From Pseudomonas mandelii (lineage in GTDB: Bacteria > Pseudomonadota > Gammaproteobacteria > Pseudomonadales > Pseudomonadaceae), in the NCBI RefSeq assembly GCF_024138395.1, contig NZ_JAMYDU010000018.1, positions 42,749 through 106,748 of the forward strand: a stretch of DNA of 64,000 nucleotides, read 5' to 3'. A program made the translations under genes and the position numbers. Below are positions 25,919 through 33,622 of the stretch, piece by piece. The notes under the pieces were generated by a model. The model searched no databases, was not told the origin of the DNA, and saw nothing but the letters and a program-made list of their open reading frames with translations. Each line of letters starts with the position of its first letter. Position 1 is the stretch's first letter.

Positions 25919-26500
25919 ATGTCCTGGACGCCTCCTGTTCACGCCTTGTTGTCGCCGATCACCGCCGACGATCAGTCGACGATCGAGCAGATTCAGCTCA
26001 AACCACTGTTGTACGCCGCGCAGAAAGAGGCTCTGGCCCGCGCTGGCGATGATGAGGACGATCAGTTCTTCGAACTGGCCAAATTGGCAACGGGGTTGTC
26101 GGTCAAGGAACTCGACCAGCTCAAACGCCCGGACTACGTGAGCATTGCGCAGTACGTGCATGAGATGTCGACTCGCCCTGCTTCGTACTTTCTTGAACAG
26201 CAAGCGCAGGGCGAACAATCGGTAGACCCCGATCAGGTGCAACTACTGCAACCGCTCAACGCAGCGGGCCGCAGCATGACTTCGCTGACCCTGGAAATGC
26301 CGGTGCTGCGCGCGACCAAAGCGATGAAGAAACTGAAAACCGCCAAGGAACGCGCCGAATTCATCACCGCCCATTGCACCGGTCTGATGCTTCCCGATCT
26401 GGACTTGTTGACCGTGCCCGACTGGACACAGCTTCAGGTACGCATCGACGATTTTTTAAACAAACCGGCGGACTTCTTTCGGAACGCGACATCGAAGTAA
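25919..26500 (+). CDS. Tail 1: tail assembly chaperone, gpE-like (unshifted product)
   Basis: This corresponds to P2 gpE / lambda gpG, which coats the tape measure during tube assembly. The 193-residue protein starts MSWTPPVHALLSPITADDQST after AAGGA. It is longer than P2 gpE, having an N-terminal half with FFELAKLATGLSVKELDQL. Near its end is the slippery heptamer at 26455 that gives the longer E' form. Without the shift it ends at 26500 in FFRNATSK. Confidence 0.85.
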   Translation: MSWTPPVHALLSPITADDQSTIEQIQLKPLLYAAQKEALARAGDDEDDQFFELAKLATGLSVKELDQLKRPDYVSIAQYVHEMSTRPASYFLEQQAQGEQSVDPDQVQLLQPLNAAGRSMTSLTLEMPVLRATKAMKKLKTAKERAEFITAHCTGLMLPDLDLLTVPDWTQLQVRIDDFLNKPADFFRNATSK

Positions 26501-26622
26501 TCCTCGATGTGGTGCCGCTCATTTACTCGGTAACTGAGGCGGAAATTCTGGAGTGGGACGCCGGCAAGGCCTTGCGCCGCTACGACATCGCGATCACTCG
26601 CCTTGGCGTGAAACAGGAGTAG
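25919..26622 (+). CDS. Tail 1: frameshifted tail assembly chaperone, gpE'-like
   Basis: A -1 shift at T-TTA-AAC (26455-26461) joins the gpE frame to the frame ending at 26622, giving about 234 residues: RIDDFLN is followed by QTGGLLSERDIEVILD and ends LGVKQE. The extension alone has no start codon near its beginning with a ribosome-binding site, and it ends seven bases before the tape measure. This matches the E/E' or G/GT arrangement in which the extended form recruits tube protein to the chaperone-tape complex. Confidence 0.82.
26455..26461 (+). promoter_or_regulatory. Programmed -1 frameshift slippery site (T TTA AAC)
   Basis: In the gpE reading frame the codons are TTT-TTA-AAC, so the heptamer is a perfect X-XXY-YYZ slip site. 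Slipping by one base enters the open frame that continues to 26622. I cannot assess a stimulatory RNA structure downstream without folding software. Confidence 0.82.
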
Positions 26623-26628
26623 AGCGGG

Positions 26629-28824
26629 ATGGCGGACGATAGATATTCGCTCAAATACGCAGCCTTCAATGACGGTGGGTTGGCGTTCGGTAATACCAAC
26701 CTGGCCATCGCAACCACGAGCGTTGAGTCAGCACAAGGTACGGGCACGTCCGCCAGGGATCAGATGCCTGGCCTCGGTCTGGCGCTGGAAAGCGTCGGGT
26801 TCAAGCTCGGTCTGCTGACGACGGCTATTGAGTCGTTGACCTTGAAACTTTCGTCGCAACGTTTGATGTCCCAAGCGACGGGCCCTGGTGCCAGCGGGAC
26901 CGCCAGCGAGCAAAAGAGTGCGGGCAGATCTGGTAGCCGCATCGAACCGCCGGAGCTGCTCAAACCCGCAATAGAGATGAATTCGGCCATGGCCGATCTG
27001 AGGCAGGCAGGCCAATTTACTTCGCGCCAGAGCGTAGAGATGGCGCAGTCAACCCAGCACATCGCCAGCGCTCCGTTAGTGGCGGCCGGGGGGACTCGAT
27101 CGGTTGATCTGGTGAAGATTGAAAGTCTGGCCGCCAAGGCCGGGATCGTTAGCAATCTGCCCAATGCTTCGGACCGACAGTTTGAGCTGCTGCGCTTCGC
27201 CAGTGACGCCGGCGTCGCCGCATCGGCGTTCAAAATGTCCGCCATGGATGTCGCAGAAATGATGGTCGGCTGGCGCACCTCCATGAAGCTCAACGGCGCC
27301 CAAGCCTTTGACCTGGCGGATGCAACCAACTATCTGGGCAAGATACCCGGTGGTGCGAAAGCGGCTGACATCGGTGCCGTCTTGCAGCGTGACGGTGCTG
27401 CTGCTACGGCGACCGGCTTGTCCCCTGCGCAAGCCGCAGCGTTTACGGCGGCATTGTTGAATACCGGTACGCAAAAGGCTGATACCGGTAGTGCGCTCAA
27501 TAACATCACCACCGCCCTGGGCAAGGGTAATCAGGTCTCTGCAGCCGAGCGAGCGGCCTGGGGACAGTTGGGGCTGGAGCCGAAAGCGGTGGCGAGCGGC
27601 TTGCGTGACGAGGACGCGGCGCCTGGCACGGTGATGGCGGTGCTTGCGGCCTTGAACGCGCAACCTGCCGAGAAACGCTCCACGCTTGCCTCCACGCTAT
27701 TTGGCAAGGGTGATGAGGCGGCGCTGCACATGGCGCAAAACCTTACCGATGTGAATGGCGCCTTCTGGCAGGTAAAAGACAAAGCCCATTACGCCACCTC
27801 GGAGTTGGGTGACAAGGGCTCGGTGAGGCAAGACGCACTCGCGCAGTCGAAGACTCAACAGGGTCAATTGAATGTCTTGAATGCGCGCAACGATCGTTTG
27901 TCCACGGCCACGGGTAATGCGCTGGCCCCTACGACGGACAGCGCGCTTGGTTCCCTCGGTTCGTTGATTGATGGCTTGAGTGAGTTGGCTGAATCTTCAC
28001 CTAAAGCCACCGCTGCAATTGTGCTGGTTGCAGCGGCGATCAAACCGCTGGTGGGGGCGCTATTCAAAGCCGTAACGGATGAGATGACCAATCAGGTGGC
28101 CAAGCGAGTATTGGGGGGCGTGGCTCCCCGTCTCCCCGGTCGTTTGGGTGAGATGATTTCTGAAGACTTCAGAAAAACCGATCGTACGGCCAAGCTGGAT
28201 ATCAAGGATACGAGCAGGCTTGAGCCCGGGACCGCTGCGAAAGTCGAGGCCGGGGGGAGTGCTAGCCGTTCCCTGCGAGGCGTGAGTGCTTCATTGCGCC
28301 CGTTTACCCGGTATATACCTGGAGCACTCGCGTTAAGTGCTGCCCCCGAGGTGGTTGAAGGCGCGATGAGCGGCGACGTCCGGATGATAGGCGCTGGCCT
28401 GGGAACCGCTGGCGGCGGCTGGGCAGGAGCTTCGGCAGGTGCAGCCATGGGCGCCACTGTGGGTACCTTTTTCGCTCCGGTCATCGGCACCGCCATTGGC
28501 GGGGCGGTCGGTGCGGTCGTCGGCGGACTGGCCGGAAGCTGGATAGGTAGAGAGTCGGGTTCCTGGCTGGGTGACAAACTCGCCACGCCCGCCGACAAGC
28601 TCCCCCCTCCTGATCAGGCCGCCAAAGATCTGACCAACACCCAGACCACCCGTCAGCAAAACGCACTGACCGCGAACATTTATATCAATGGTCAGGATCA
28701 AGCCAGCGCCACTCAACTGGCAAACCTGGTGGTGCAGCATATTTCCGGACAATTCGGACTGATGACAACGACCAATCAACTCGCCGTGCGACGTGACACG
28801 GCCCTGACCGATGGGGTGGCTTGA
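26629..28824 (+). CDS. Tail 1: tape measure protein, gpT-like
   Basis: The tape measure sets tail length and fills the tube. The 731-residue protein follows the E/E' pair, as expected. Its centre has the TMP core typical of P2 T (DLADATNYLGKIPGG, LSPAQAAAFTAALLNTGT, AALHMAQNLTD). A long Gly/Ala-rich hydrophobic stretch (about 585-660, repeated GxxxG) lies near the C-terminus and may insert into the target membrane. The stop overlaps the next start (ATGA). Confidence 0.92.
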   Translation: MADDRYSLKYAAFNDGGLAFGNTNLAIATTSVESAQGTGTSARDQMPGLGLALESVGFKLGLLTTAIESLTLKLSSQRLMSQATGPGASGTASEQKSAGRSGSRIEPPELLKPAIEMNSAMADLRQAGQFTSRQSVEMAQSTQHIASAPLVAAGGTRSVDLVKIESLAAKAGIVSNLPNASDRQFELLRFASDAGVAASAFKMSAMDVAEMMVGWRTSMKLNGAQAFDLADATNYLGKIPGGAKAADIGAVLQRDGAAATATGLSPAQAAAFTAALLNTGTQKADTGSALNNITTALGKGNQVSAAERAAWGQLGLEPKAVASGLRDEDAAPGTVMAVLAALNAQPAEKRSTLASTLFGKGDEAALHMAQNLTDVNGAFWQVKDKAHYATSELGDKGSVRQDALAQSKTQQGQLNVLNARNDRLSTATGNALAPTTDSALGSLGSLIDGLSELAESSPKATAAIVLVAAAIKPLVGALFKAVTDEMTNQVAKRVLGGVAPRLPGRLGEMISEDFRKTDRTAKLDIKDTSRLEPGTAAKVEAGGSASRSLRGVSASLRPFTRYIPGALALSAAPEVVEGAMSGDVRMIGAGLGTAGGGWAGASAGAAMGATVGTFFAPVIGTAIGGAVGAVVGGLAGSWIGRESGSWLGDKLATPADKLPPPDQAAKDLTNTQTTRQQNALTANIYINGQDQASATQLANLVVQHISGQFGLMTTTNQLAVRRDTALTDGVA

Positions 28825-29207
28825 TGAGGCAACAAATGGTCTTGGGCAGTTTCATTTTCGGCCTGTCCAGAAATTTCGCTTACAGCACCCTGATCCACAA
28901 ATCTAACGGTGGTTGGACGAACATCGACATTCTCACCAGCAAACCCAAGTCCAGCCAGACTGGCCAAGGCCTGCAAACCCTGACGATCACTGGCAAATCG
29001 ATGTACGCGGCCGCCATGGATCGACTCGACGAACTGCGTGCTTTGCAGGCGCTGCGCATCCCCTTGCCATTGGTTGACGGCATCGGTCGCAACTGGGGCT
29101 TATGGCGGGTCAACGATGTGTCGGAAACCCAAAACAACATCATCGATGACGGTACCGCGATGGTGGTGGATTGGACGATTGAGCTGATGGAGTTCGCCAA
29201 TGCGTAG
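28824..29207 (+). CDS. Tail 1: tail protein gpU-like
   Basis: P2 gpU lies at the tube-baseplate hub. The 127-residue protein begins MRQQMVLGSFIFGLSRN and has the family pattern GFxF at the start and WTIELMEF near the end, with NNIIDDGTAMVVDWTIEL. It overlaps the tape measure stop by one base and gpX by eight. Confidence 0.88.
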   Translation: MRQQMVLGSFIFGLSRNFAYSTLIHKSNGGWTNIDILTSKPKSSQTGQGLQTLTITGKSMYAAAMDRLDELRALQALRIPLPLVDGIGRNWGLWRVNDVSETQNNIIDDGTAMVVDWTIELMEFANA

Positions 29208-29412
29208 AGTCCGAAGTATCGCCGGTGACTCGGTGAATCTATTGCTCTACCGCGAGCTTGGGCGTTGTGACGATGTGGCGGAAGAGGCGCTGTGGCGCCT
29301 CAACCCGACGCTGGCCGAGCAAGGCCCGGTGCTGCCAGCAGGCATTTGGGTGGTGCTCCCGGAACTTGAATCCAGGCCCGCAGCGACTACACCTGTAACG
29401 GCGTGGGATTAA
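29200..29412 (+). CDS. Tail 1: tail protein X-like (LysM-like hub connector)
   Basis: GpX is a short LysM-like protein that joins the hub to the tube. The 70-residue protein has the LysM pattern DSVNLLLYRELGRCDD and LPAGIWVVLPE. It lies between gpU and gpD as in P2 and R-pyocin clusters. Confidence 0.88.
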   Translation: MRRVRSIAGDSVNLLLYRELGRCDDVAEEALWRLNPTLAEQGPVLPAGIWVVLPELESRPAATTPVTAWD

Positions 29413-29421
29413 GGAGGCTAC

Positions 29422-30450
29422 ATGGCACTGGGGTTCACGCCAGCGGTGGAAATTTACGGGGCCAACGCGGCCCTGATCAATCAGCGTCTGATCAGTTGGC
29501 AGCACATCGATGCCGCCGGCATCGAGTCCGATCAACTGACCCTGGTGCTCGATCTTGAAGGCCTTGAAGGGCTGCCGAGCCTGGGCGGAAAAGTCGGCTT
29601 GCGCGTGGGATATCTGGAATCCGGACTGGTGGATAAAGGCCAGTTTCGGGTGACTCGACGTACGCCGACGCTGTTCCCGTTTCGCGTGTCGCTGGTGGCT
29701 ACCGCCGCCCCGTTCAGTGCGGCGGACGAGAGCGGATTCCAGCAGCGGCGCTCGGCCAGCCATGGCCCGACCACCCTCGGTGCATTGTTTCGCGAGCTGA
29801 CAGCCAGGCACGGCTTTTCGCCGAGGGTGGACCCGGCGTTGTCGCTGAAAAAGGTCGAACACATCGACCAGTCCAATGAAACCGACATGGGCTTCGTCAC
29901 GCGCTTGGCACGCAAGTACGGCGCCATCGCCAAACCGGTGAATGAACTGTATGTGCTGGCCCGGCCAGGCCAGGTCAAATCGTTGTCGGGCAAAGTATTG
30001 CCGGACGTGAAACTGTCGGTCACCCGCAACAATCGCCCCGGCGATCATGCGTTTATCACAGCCACCCTCGATGATTCCGCCCGGGGCAAAAGCCAGGGCT
30101 GCAAAGTCAGTTGGTGGGACGCCGCAGCCGGTTTGATGCGGGTGGTTGAAACGGGGTTCGCGCCGTTCAAGACCTTGCGCCAGAGCTGCCAAAGCGCGGA
30201 AGAAGCGCAGGCGGTCGGCGAAGGTGAAGTGCGCAAGATGGGCCGTGAAAAGCTCAAGGTGAAAATCAGCTGTCCGGGCAATCCCGATTTTTCGGCTGAA
30301 GGCCTGGTACTCCTTGATGCCACCTGGCCAGACTTCATGCGTGGTCGCTGGTCGATCGACAAAGTCACGGCCAATGGCGATCGCACCAACAGCTATCGCT
30401 GCATGATCGAGGCAACTTGCCTGGACCCAAGTGCTGACGACGTCGCCTGA
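29422..30450 (+). CDS. Tail 1: baseplate hub, gpD-like (phage late control D family)
   Basis: GpD is the baseplate hub that carries the spike (T4 gp27 relative). The 342-residue protein has the family blocks VGYLESGLVDKGQF, KKVEHIDQSNETDMGFVTRLARKYGA and LLDATWPDFMRGRWSIDKV. It ends the P2-like tail module. In R-pyocin clusters lysis genes follow here; in this locus they are absent and the second tail begins instead. Confidence 0.92.
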   Translation: MALGFTPAVEIYGANAALINQRLISWQHIDAAGIESDQLTLVLDLEGLEGLPSLGGKVGLRVGYLESGLVDKGQFRVTRRTPTLFPFRVSLVATAAPFSAADESGFQQRRSASHGPTTLGALFRELTARHGFSPRVDPALSLKKVEHIDQSNETDMGFVTRLARKYGAIAKPVNELYVLARPGQVKSLSGKVLPDVKLSVTRNNRPGDHAFITATLDDSARGKSQGCKVSWWDAAAGLMRVVETGFAPFKTLRQSCQSAEEAQAVGEGEVRKMGREKLKVKISCPGNPDFSAEGLVLLDATWPDFMRGRWSIDKVTANGDRTNSYRCMIEATCLDPSADDVA

Positions 30451-30464
30451 TCCTGATTCCCTCC

Positions 30465-30489
30465 AAACCTGTAGCCAGCACACAGGTTT
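30465..30489. other. Hairpin at the junction of the two tail modules
   Basis: A perfect 8-base AAACCTGT / ACAGGTTT repeat with a 9-base loop lies in the 73-base gap between gpD and the first gene of tail 2. Only three T follow, so it is at best a weak terminator; it could mark the recombination joint. Confidence 0.4.
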
Positions 30490-30523
30490 CTGACTGCACC
30501 TTCCATACAACTGGAGCGCCTTC

Positions 30524-31108
30524 ATGAAGATCACCCCGATCCTCACGCAGTTGCGTGAGCAATGCCCAACCCTGGCCAATCGCGTGGCCGCCGGCATCGA
30601 CCTCGTGACGCTGCAAGCCACCACCCCGCTGCAAACCCCCTGCGCCTATGTGGTGCCGATTGCCGATCTGGCGAGCAAAAGCGTGGCGCAAAACCTGACG
30701 CTGCAACCGATCCGCGACCGCTTCGAAGTGACCCTGGTGCTCGACACCACGGACGCTACAAAAGCGCTGGATCTGTTGCACGACCTACGCGCCGAACTCT
30801 GGCGCGCACTGGTGGGTTTCAAGCCCGGCAATGGCTACGACGCCATCGCCTATGACGGCGGCGAACTGGTTTCCATCAACAGCAGCCGCGTGTTGTATCG
30901 CCTGCGCTTTTTTGCCGAATTCCAGCTCGGTCGCAATTTGCCGGGTCAGCCGGCGGAGAGCTGGCACGAGCGTGAACTGGACGGCTTGTCGTCCTTTACC
31001 GGGGTCACGGTGCGGGTCGATGCGATCGATCCGGCGGACCCCAATCTGCAACGCCCAGGCCCCGACGGGCGCCTGGAACTGACTTTCTCTGGAGATGTAA
31101 CCCCATGA
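30524..31108 (+). CDS. Tail 2: Gp37-like tail protein (tail terminator candidate)
   Basis: The 194-residue protein (MKITPILTQLREQCPTLANRV) occupies the place of the Mu gp37 family, which precedes DUF2635 and the sheath in Mu/SfV-type tails and probably completes the tail end. LYRLRFFAEFQLGR fits the family. It overlaps the next small gene by four bases. Confidence 0.78.
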   Translation: MKITPILTQLREQCPTLANRVAAGIDLVTLQATTPLQTPCAYVVPIADLASKSVAQNLTLQPIRDRFEVTLVLDTTDATKALDLLHDLRAELWRALVGFKPGNGYDAIAYDGGELVSINSSRVLYRLRFFAEFQLGRNLPGQPAESWHERELDGLSSFTGVTVRVDAIDPADPNLQRPGPDGRLELTFSGDVTP

Positions 31109-31287
31109 GCAAACGCATCACCGTGCTACCGGCCCCGGGCCGTGTCGTGCCGGACCCGGAAGCGGGCGATCTGTTGCCCCTCGAGGGCCGTGAAGTGCCG
31201 GACAACGCCTGGTGGCGTCGACGTCTGGCCGATGGCGATATCACTATCAAAGCCGTGAAAGCGGCGAAACCACAGGGAGCCAAATAA
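31105..31287 (+). CDS. Tail 2: DUF2635 small tail protein
   Basis: The 60-residue protein starts MSKRITVLPAPGRVVPDPE and has WWRRRLADGDI, the characteristic signature of DUF2635 proteins found just upstream of Mu-type sheath genes. Its function is unknown. Its stop shares a base with the sheath start codon. Confidence 0.82.
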   Translation: MSKRITVLPAPGRVVPDPEAGDLLPLEGREVPDNAWWRRRLADGDITIKAVKAAKPQGAK

Positions 31288-32783
31288 TGGCGATCGGATT
31301 CAGCAACATCCCCGCGGACATTCGTGTTCCGCTGTTCTACGCCGAAATGGACAACTCGGCCGCCAATAGCGCGTCGTCGGCCATGCGCCGCCTGATCGTC
31401 GCTCAGGTCAACGACAACATCGCGCCGGCCGACGTCGGCAAACTCGTGTTGGTGTCCAGCGTGGCGCTGGCCAAAAGCATTGGCGGCCAAGGCTCGATGC
31501 TCGCCTCGATGTACGAAACCTGGCGCAAGACCGACCCGATCGGCGAGGTCTGGTGCCTGCCGCTGCACAACACTGAAGGCAGCGTTGCCAAAGGCGTGCT
31601 GACCCTGACCGGTGCAGCGACTCAAAGCGGTGTGCTCAACCTGTACGTCGGCGGCGTTCGTGTTCAGGCGGCCATCGTCAACGGTGCCACTGCGGCGCAA
31701 GCGGCCACGGCCCTGGCGCTGAAAATCAATGCCTCCGCCGATCTGCCGGTCAGCGCTGCGGCCGCCGAAGGCGTGGTCACCCTGAGCGCCAAATGGACTG
31801 GCGAGAGCGGCAACGACATCAGCCTGCAATTCAATCGCCTGGGCAAGAGCAACGGCGAAGAAACCCCGGCCGGCCTGACCTCGGCCATCACGGCCATGAC
31901 CGGCGGCGCCGGTGTGCCGGATCAAGTGGCCGCCGTGGCGGCGTTGGGCGATGAACCGTTCGAGTTCATCTGCATGCCGTGGTCCGATCTGTCGACCCTC
32001 AACACCTGGCAAGCCGTCATGGATGACAGCACCGGTCGTTGGTCCTGGGCCAAGCAATTGTTCGGTCACGTCTACAGCGCCAAGCGCGGCACCATCGGTA
32101 CTCTGGTGGCGGCCGGTCAGGCGCGTAACGACCAGCACATGACCATTCAGGCGCTGGAACCGGGCGTACCGCAACCGTTCTGGGTGCAGGCCGCTGCACT
32201 GGCCGCGCGCACCTCGGTGTTCATCTCCGCCGACGCCAGCCGTCCGACCCAAAGCGGCAGCCTGCCAGGTCTGGACCCGGCCCCGGCGAGCGAGCGTTTC
32301 ACCCTGACCGAGCGTCAGTCGCTGCTCAACTACGGCATCGCCACCGCGTACTACGAAGGCGGCTACGTGCGCATTCAGCGTTCGATCACCACCTATCAAA
32401 AGAACGCCTACGGCCAGGCAGATAACTCCTACCTGGACAGCGAAACCATGCACCAGTCGGCGTTCATCGTGCGTCGTCTGCAAAGCGTGATCACCAGCAA
32501 ATACGGTCGCCACAAACTGGCCTCCGATGGCACCCGTTTCGGCGCCGGCCAGCCCATCGTCACCCCGAGCACCATTCGCGGTGAGCTGATCGCCCAGTAC
32601 GCCAAGCTCGAACTGGAAGGCCACGTGGAAAACGCCGAGCTGTTCGCCGAGCACCTGATCGTCGAGCGCGACGTGCAGGATCCGAGCCGGGTCAACGTGC
32701 TGTTCCCGCCGGATTACATCAACGGCCTGCGCGTGTTCGCTTTGCTCAACCAGTTCCGTCTGCAGTACGACGACGCAGCCTGA
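31287..32783 (+). CDS. Tail 2: contractile tail sheath, Mu gpL-like
   Basis: The 498-residue protein is of Mu gpL length, more than 100 residues longer than the tail-1 sheath. It begins MAIGFSNIPADIRVPLFYAE and contains YVRIQRSITTYQKNAYGQADNSYLD near the C-terminus, family-typical. The contraction domain lies in the last 150 residues. Having a second, unrelated-length sheath gene shows that this is a separate particle, not a duplication of tail 1. Confidence 0.93.
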   Translation: MAIGFSNIPADIRVPLFYAEMDNSAANSASSAMRRLIVAQVNDNIAPADVGKLVLVSSVALAKSIGGQGSMLASMYETWRKTDPIGEVWCLPLHNTEGSVAKGVLTLTGAATQSGVLNLYVGGVRVQAAIVNGATAAQAATALALKINASADLPVSAAAAEGVVTLSAKWTGESGNDISLQFNRLGKSNGEETPAGLTSAITAMTGGAGVPDQVAAVAALGDEPFEFICMPWSDLSTLNTWQAVMDDSTGRWSWAKQLFGHVYSAKRGTIGTLVAAGQARNDQHMTIQALEPGVPQPFWVQAAALAARTSVFISADASRPTQSGSLPGLDPAPASERFTLTERQSLLNYGIATAYYEGGYVRIQRSITTYQKNAYGQADNSYLDSETMHQSAFIVRRLQSVITSKYGRHKLASDGTRFGAGQPIVTPSTIRGELIAQYAKLELEGHVENAELFAEHLIVERDVQDPSRVNVLFPPDYINGLRVFALLNQFRLQYDDAA

Positions 32784-32806
32784 TCGCTGCCTTTGACTGT
32801 GTGAAT

Positions 32807-32834
32807 TCAGCCCACCTCGCGTGGGCTTTTTATT
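32807..32834 (+). terminator. Intrinsic terminator between tail-2 sheath and tube
   Basis: AGCCCAC-CTCGC-GTGGGCT followed by TTTTTA lies in the 67-base sheath-tube gap. It could reduce expression of downstream genes relative to the abundantly needed sheath. Confidence 0.75.
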
Positions 32835-32850
32835 TGAAGGGAGAAACACC

Positions 32851-33198
32851 ATGGGTCAACTGATTGCGGGCACCTGCTACGTCAAAGTGGACGGCGCTCA
32901 ACTGACCATCAACGGAGGCTGCGAAGCGCCATTGATGGCCGTTAAACGGGAAACCGTCGTGCCGGGCTTCTACAAGGAAACCGACATCGCGCCATCGTTC
33001 AAAGTGACGGCGCTGCACACCGCGGACTTCCCGCTCAAGCAACTGATCGCCGGCACTGACATGACCGTCACCTGCGAATTCAGCAACGGCAAAGTCTACG
33101 TACTGGCCGGCGCCTACCTGGTTGAAGAGCCTGTCTCCAAAGGCGACGACGCCACCATTGAACTGAAATTCGAAGGCATCAAGGGGACCTGGCAATGA
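32851..33198 (+). CDS. Tail 2: tail tube, Mu gpM-like
   Basis: The 115-residue protein starts MGQLIAGTCYVKVDGAQLTI after GAAGGGAG. It has the Mu gpM pattern of an N-terminal GTxYVKVDG and a C-terminal IELKFEGIKG. It is much shorter than the tail-1 tube (168 residues). It overlaps the next gene by four bases. Confidence 0.9.
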   Translation: MGQLIAGTCYVKVDGAQLTINGGCEAPLMAVKRETVVPGFYKETDIAPSFKVTALHTADFPLKQLIAGTDMTVTCEFSNGKVYVLAGAYLVEEPVSKGDDATIELKFEGIKGTWQ

Positions 33199-33491
33199 GC
33201 AACGCCGTGAAGCTTCACGTTGCGATCGAAGCCCACGGCGAGCCCTTGACCGAACTCAACCTGCGCCGCCCAACGGTGCAGGAAGTTCGAGCGATCAAGG
33301 CGCTGCCGTACAAGATCGACAAGAGCGAAGAAGTCAGCCTCGACATGGACGTCGCGGCCAAATACATCGCCGTGTGCGCCGGCATCCCGCCGTCGTCGGT
33401 CAACCAGCTGGATCTGGCTGACCTCAACGCGTTGAGTTGGGCCGTCGCGAGTTTTTTCATGAGTGCGGCGTCGGAGCCATCACCGACCTGA
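33195..33491 (+). CDS. Tail 2: tail assembly chaperone, Mu gp41-like (unshifted product)
   Basis: The 98-residue protein (MSNAVKLHVAIEAHGEPLTE... LRRPTVQEV) has the form of gp41/E family tail chaperones. Near its end is a slippery T-TTT-TTC at 33452 that leads into a second frame. Without the shift the protein ends in SAASEPSPT. The tape measure follows. Confidence 0.85.
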   Translation: MSNAVKLHVAIEAHGEPLTELNLRRPTVQEVRAIKALPYKIDKSEEVSLDMDVAAKYIAVCAGIPPSSVNQLDLADLNALSWAVASFFMSAASEPSPT

Positions 33492-33622
33492 TCGCAGTCG
33501 CCTATGACCTGGCCTGGTTCTGGAAGGTTGACCCCGAACAGATGATGGCCAGGCCACTGGATGTGCTCCGCGAATCGCTGGAGCACGCGCAACGGATCAA
33601 TGCGATGCAGCAGGTGCAGTGA
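33195..33622 (+). CDS. Tail 2: frameshifted tail assembly chaperone, gp41-gp42-like
   Basis: A -1 shift at 33452-33458 joins AVASFF to HECGVGAITDLIAVAYDLAW and gives about 142 residues ending MQQVQ. The second part has no credible start of its own. Its stop overlaps the tape measure start (TGATG). This is the Mu-type counterpart of the E/E' pair in tail 1. Confidence 0.82.
33452..33458 (+). promoter_or_regulatory. Programmed -1 frameshift slippery site (T TTT TTC)
   Basis: In the gp41 frame the codons read AGT-TTT-TTC, giving the slip heptamer T-TTT-TTC. After a -1 slip the frame continues for 54 codons to 33622. The position in the last fifth of the first protein agrees with known tail-chaperone frameshifts. 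Confidence 0.8.

Noticed and set aside
31005..32852. 615-codon minus-strand frame opposite the tail-2 sheath
   Set aside because: It covers exactly the sheath gene and its neighbours, has no motif, and arises from strong GC codon bias.
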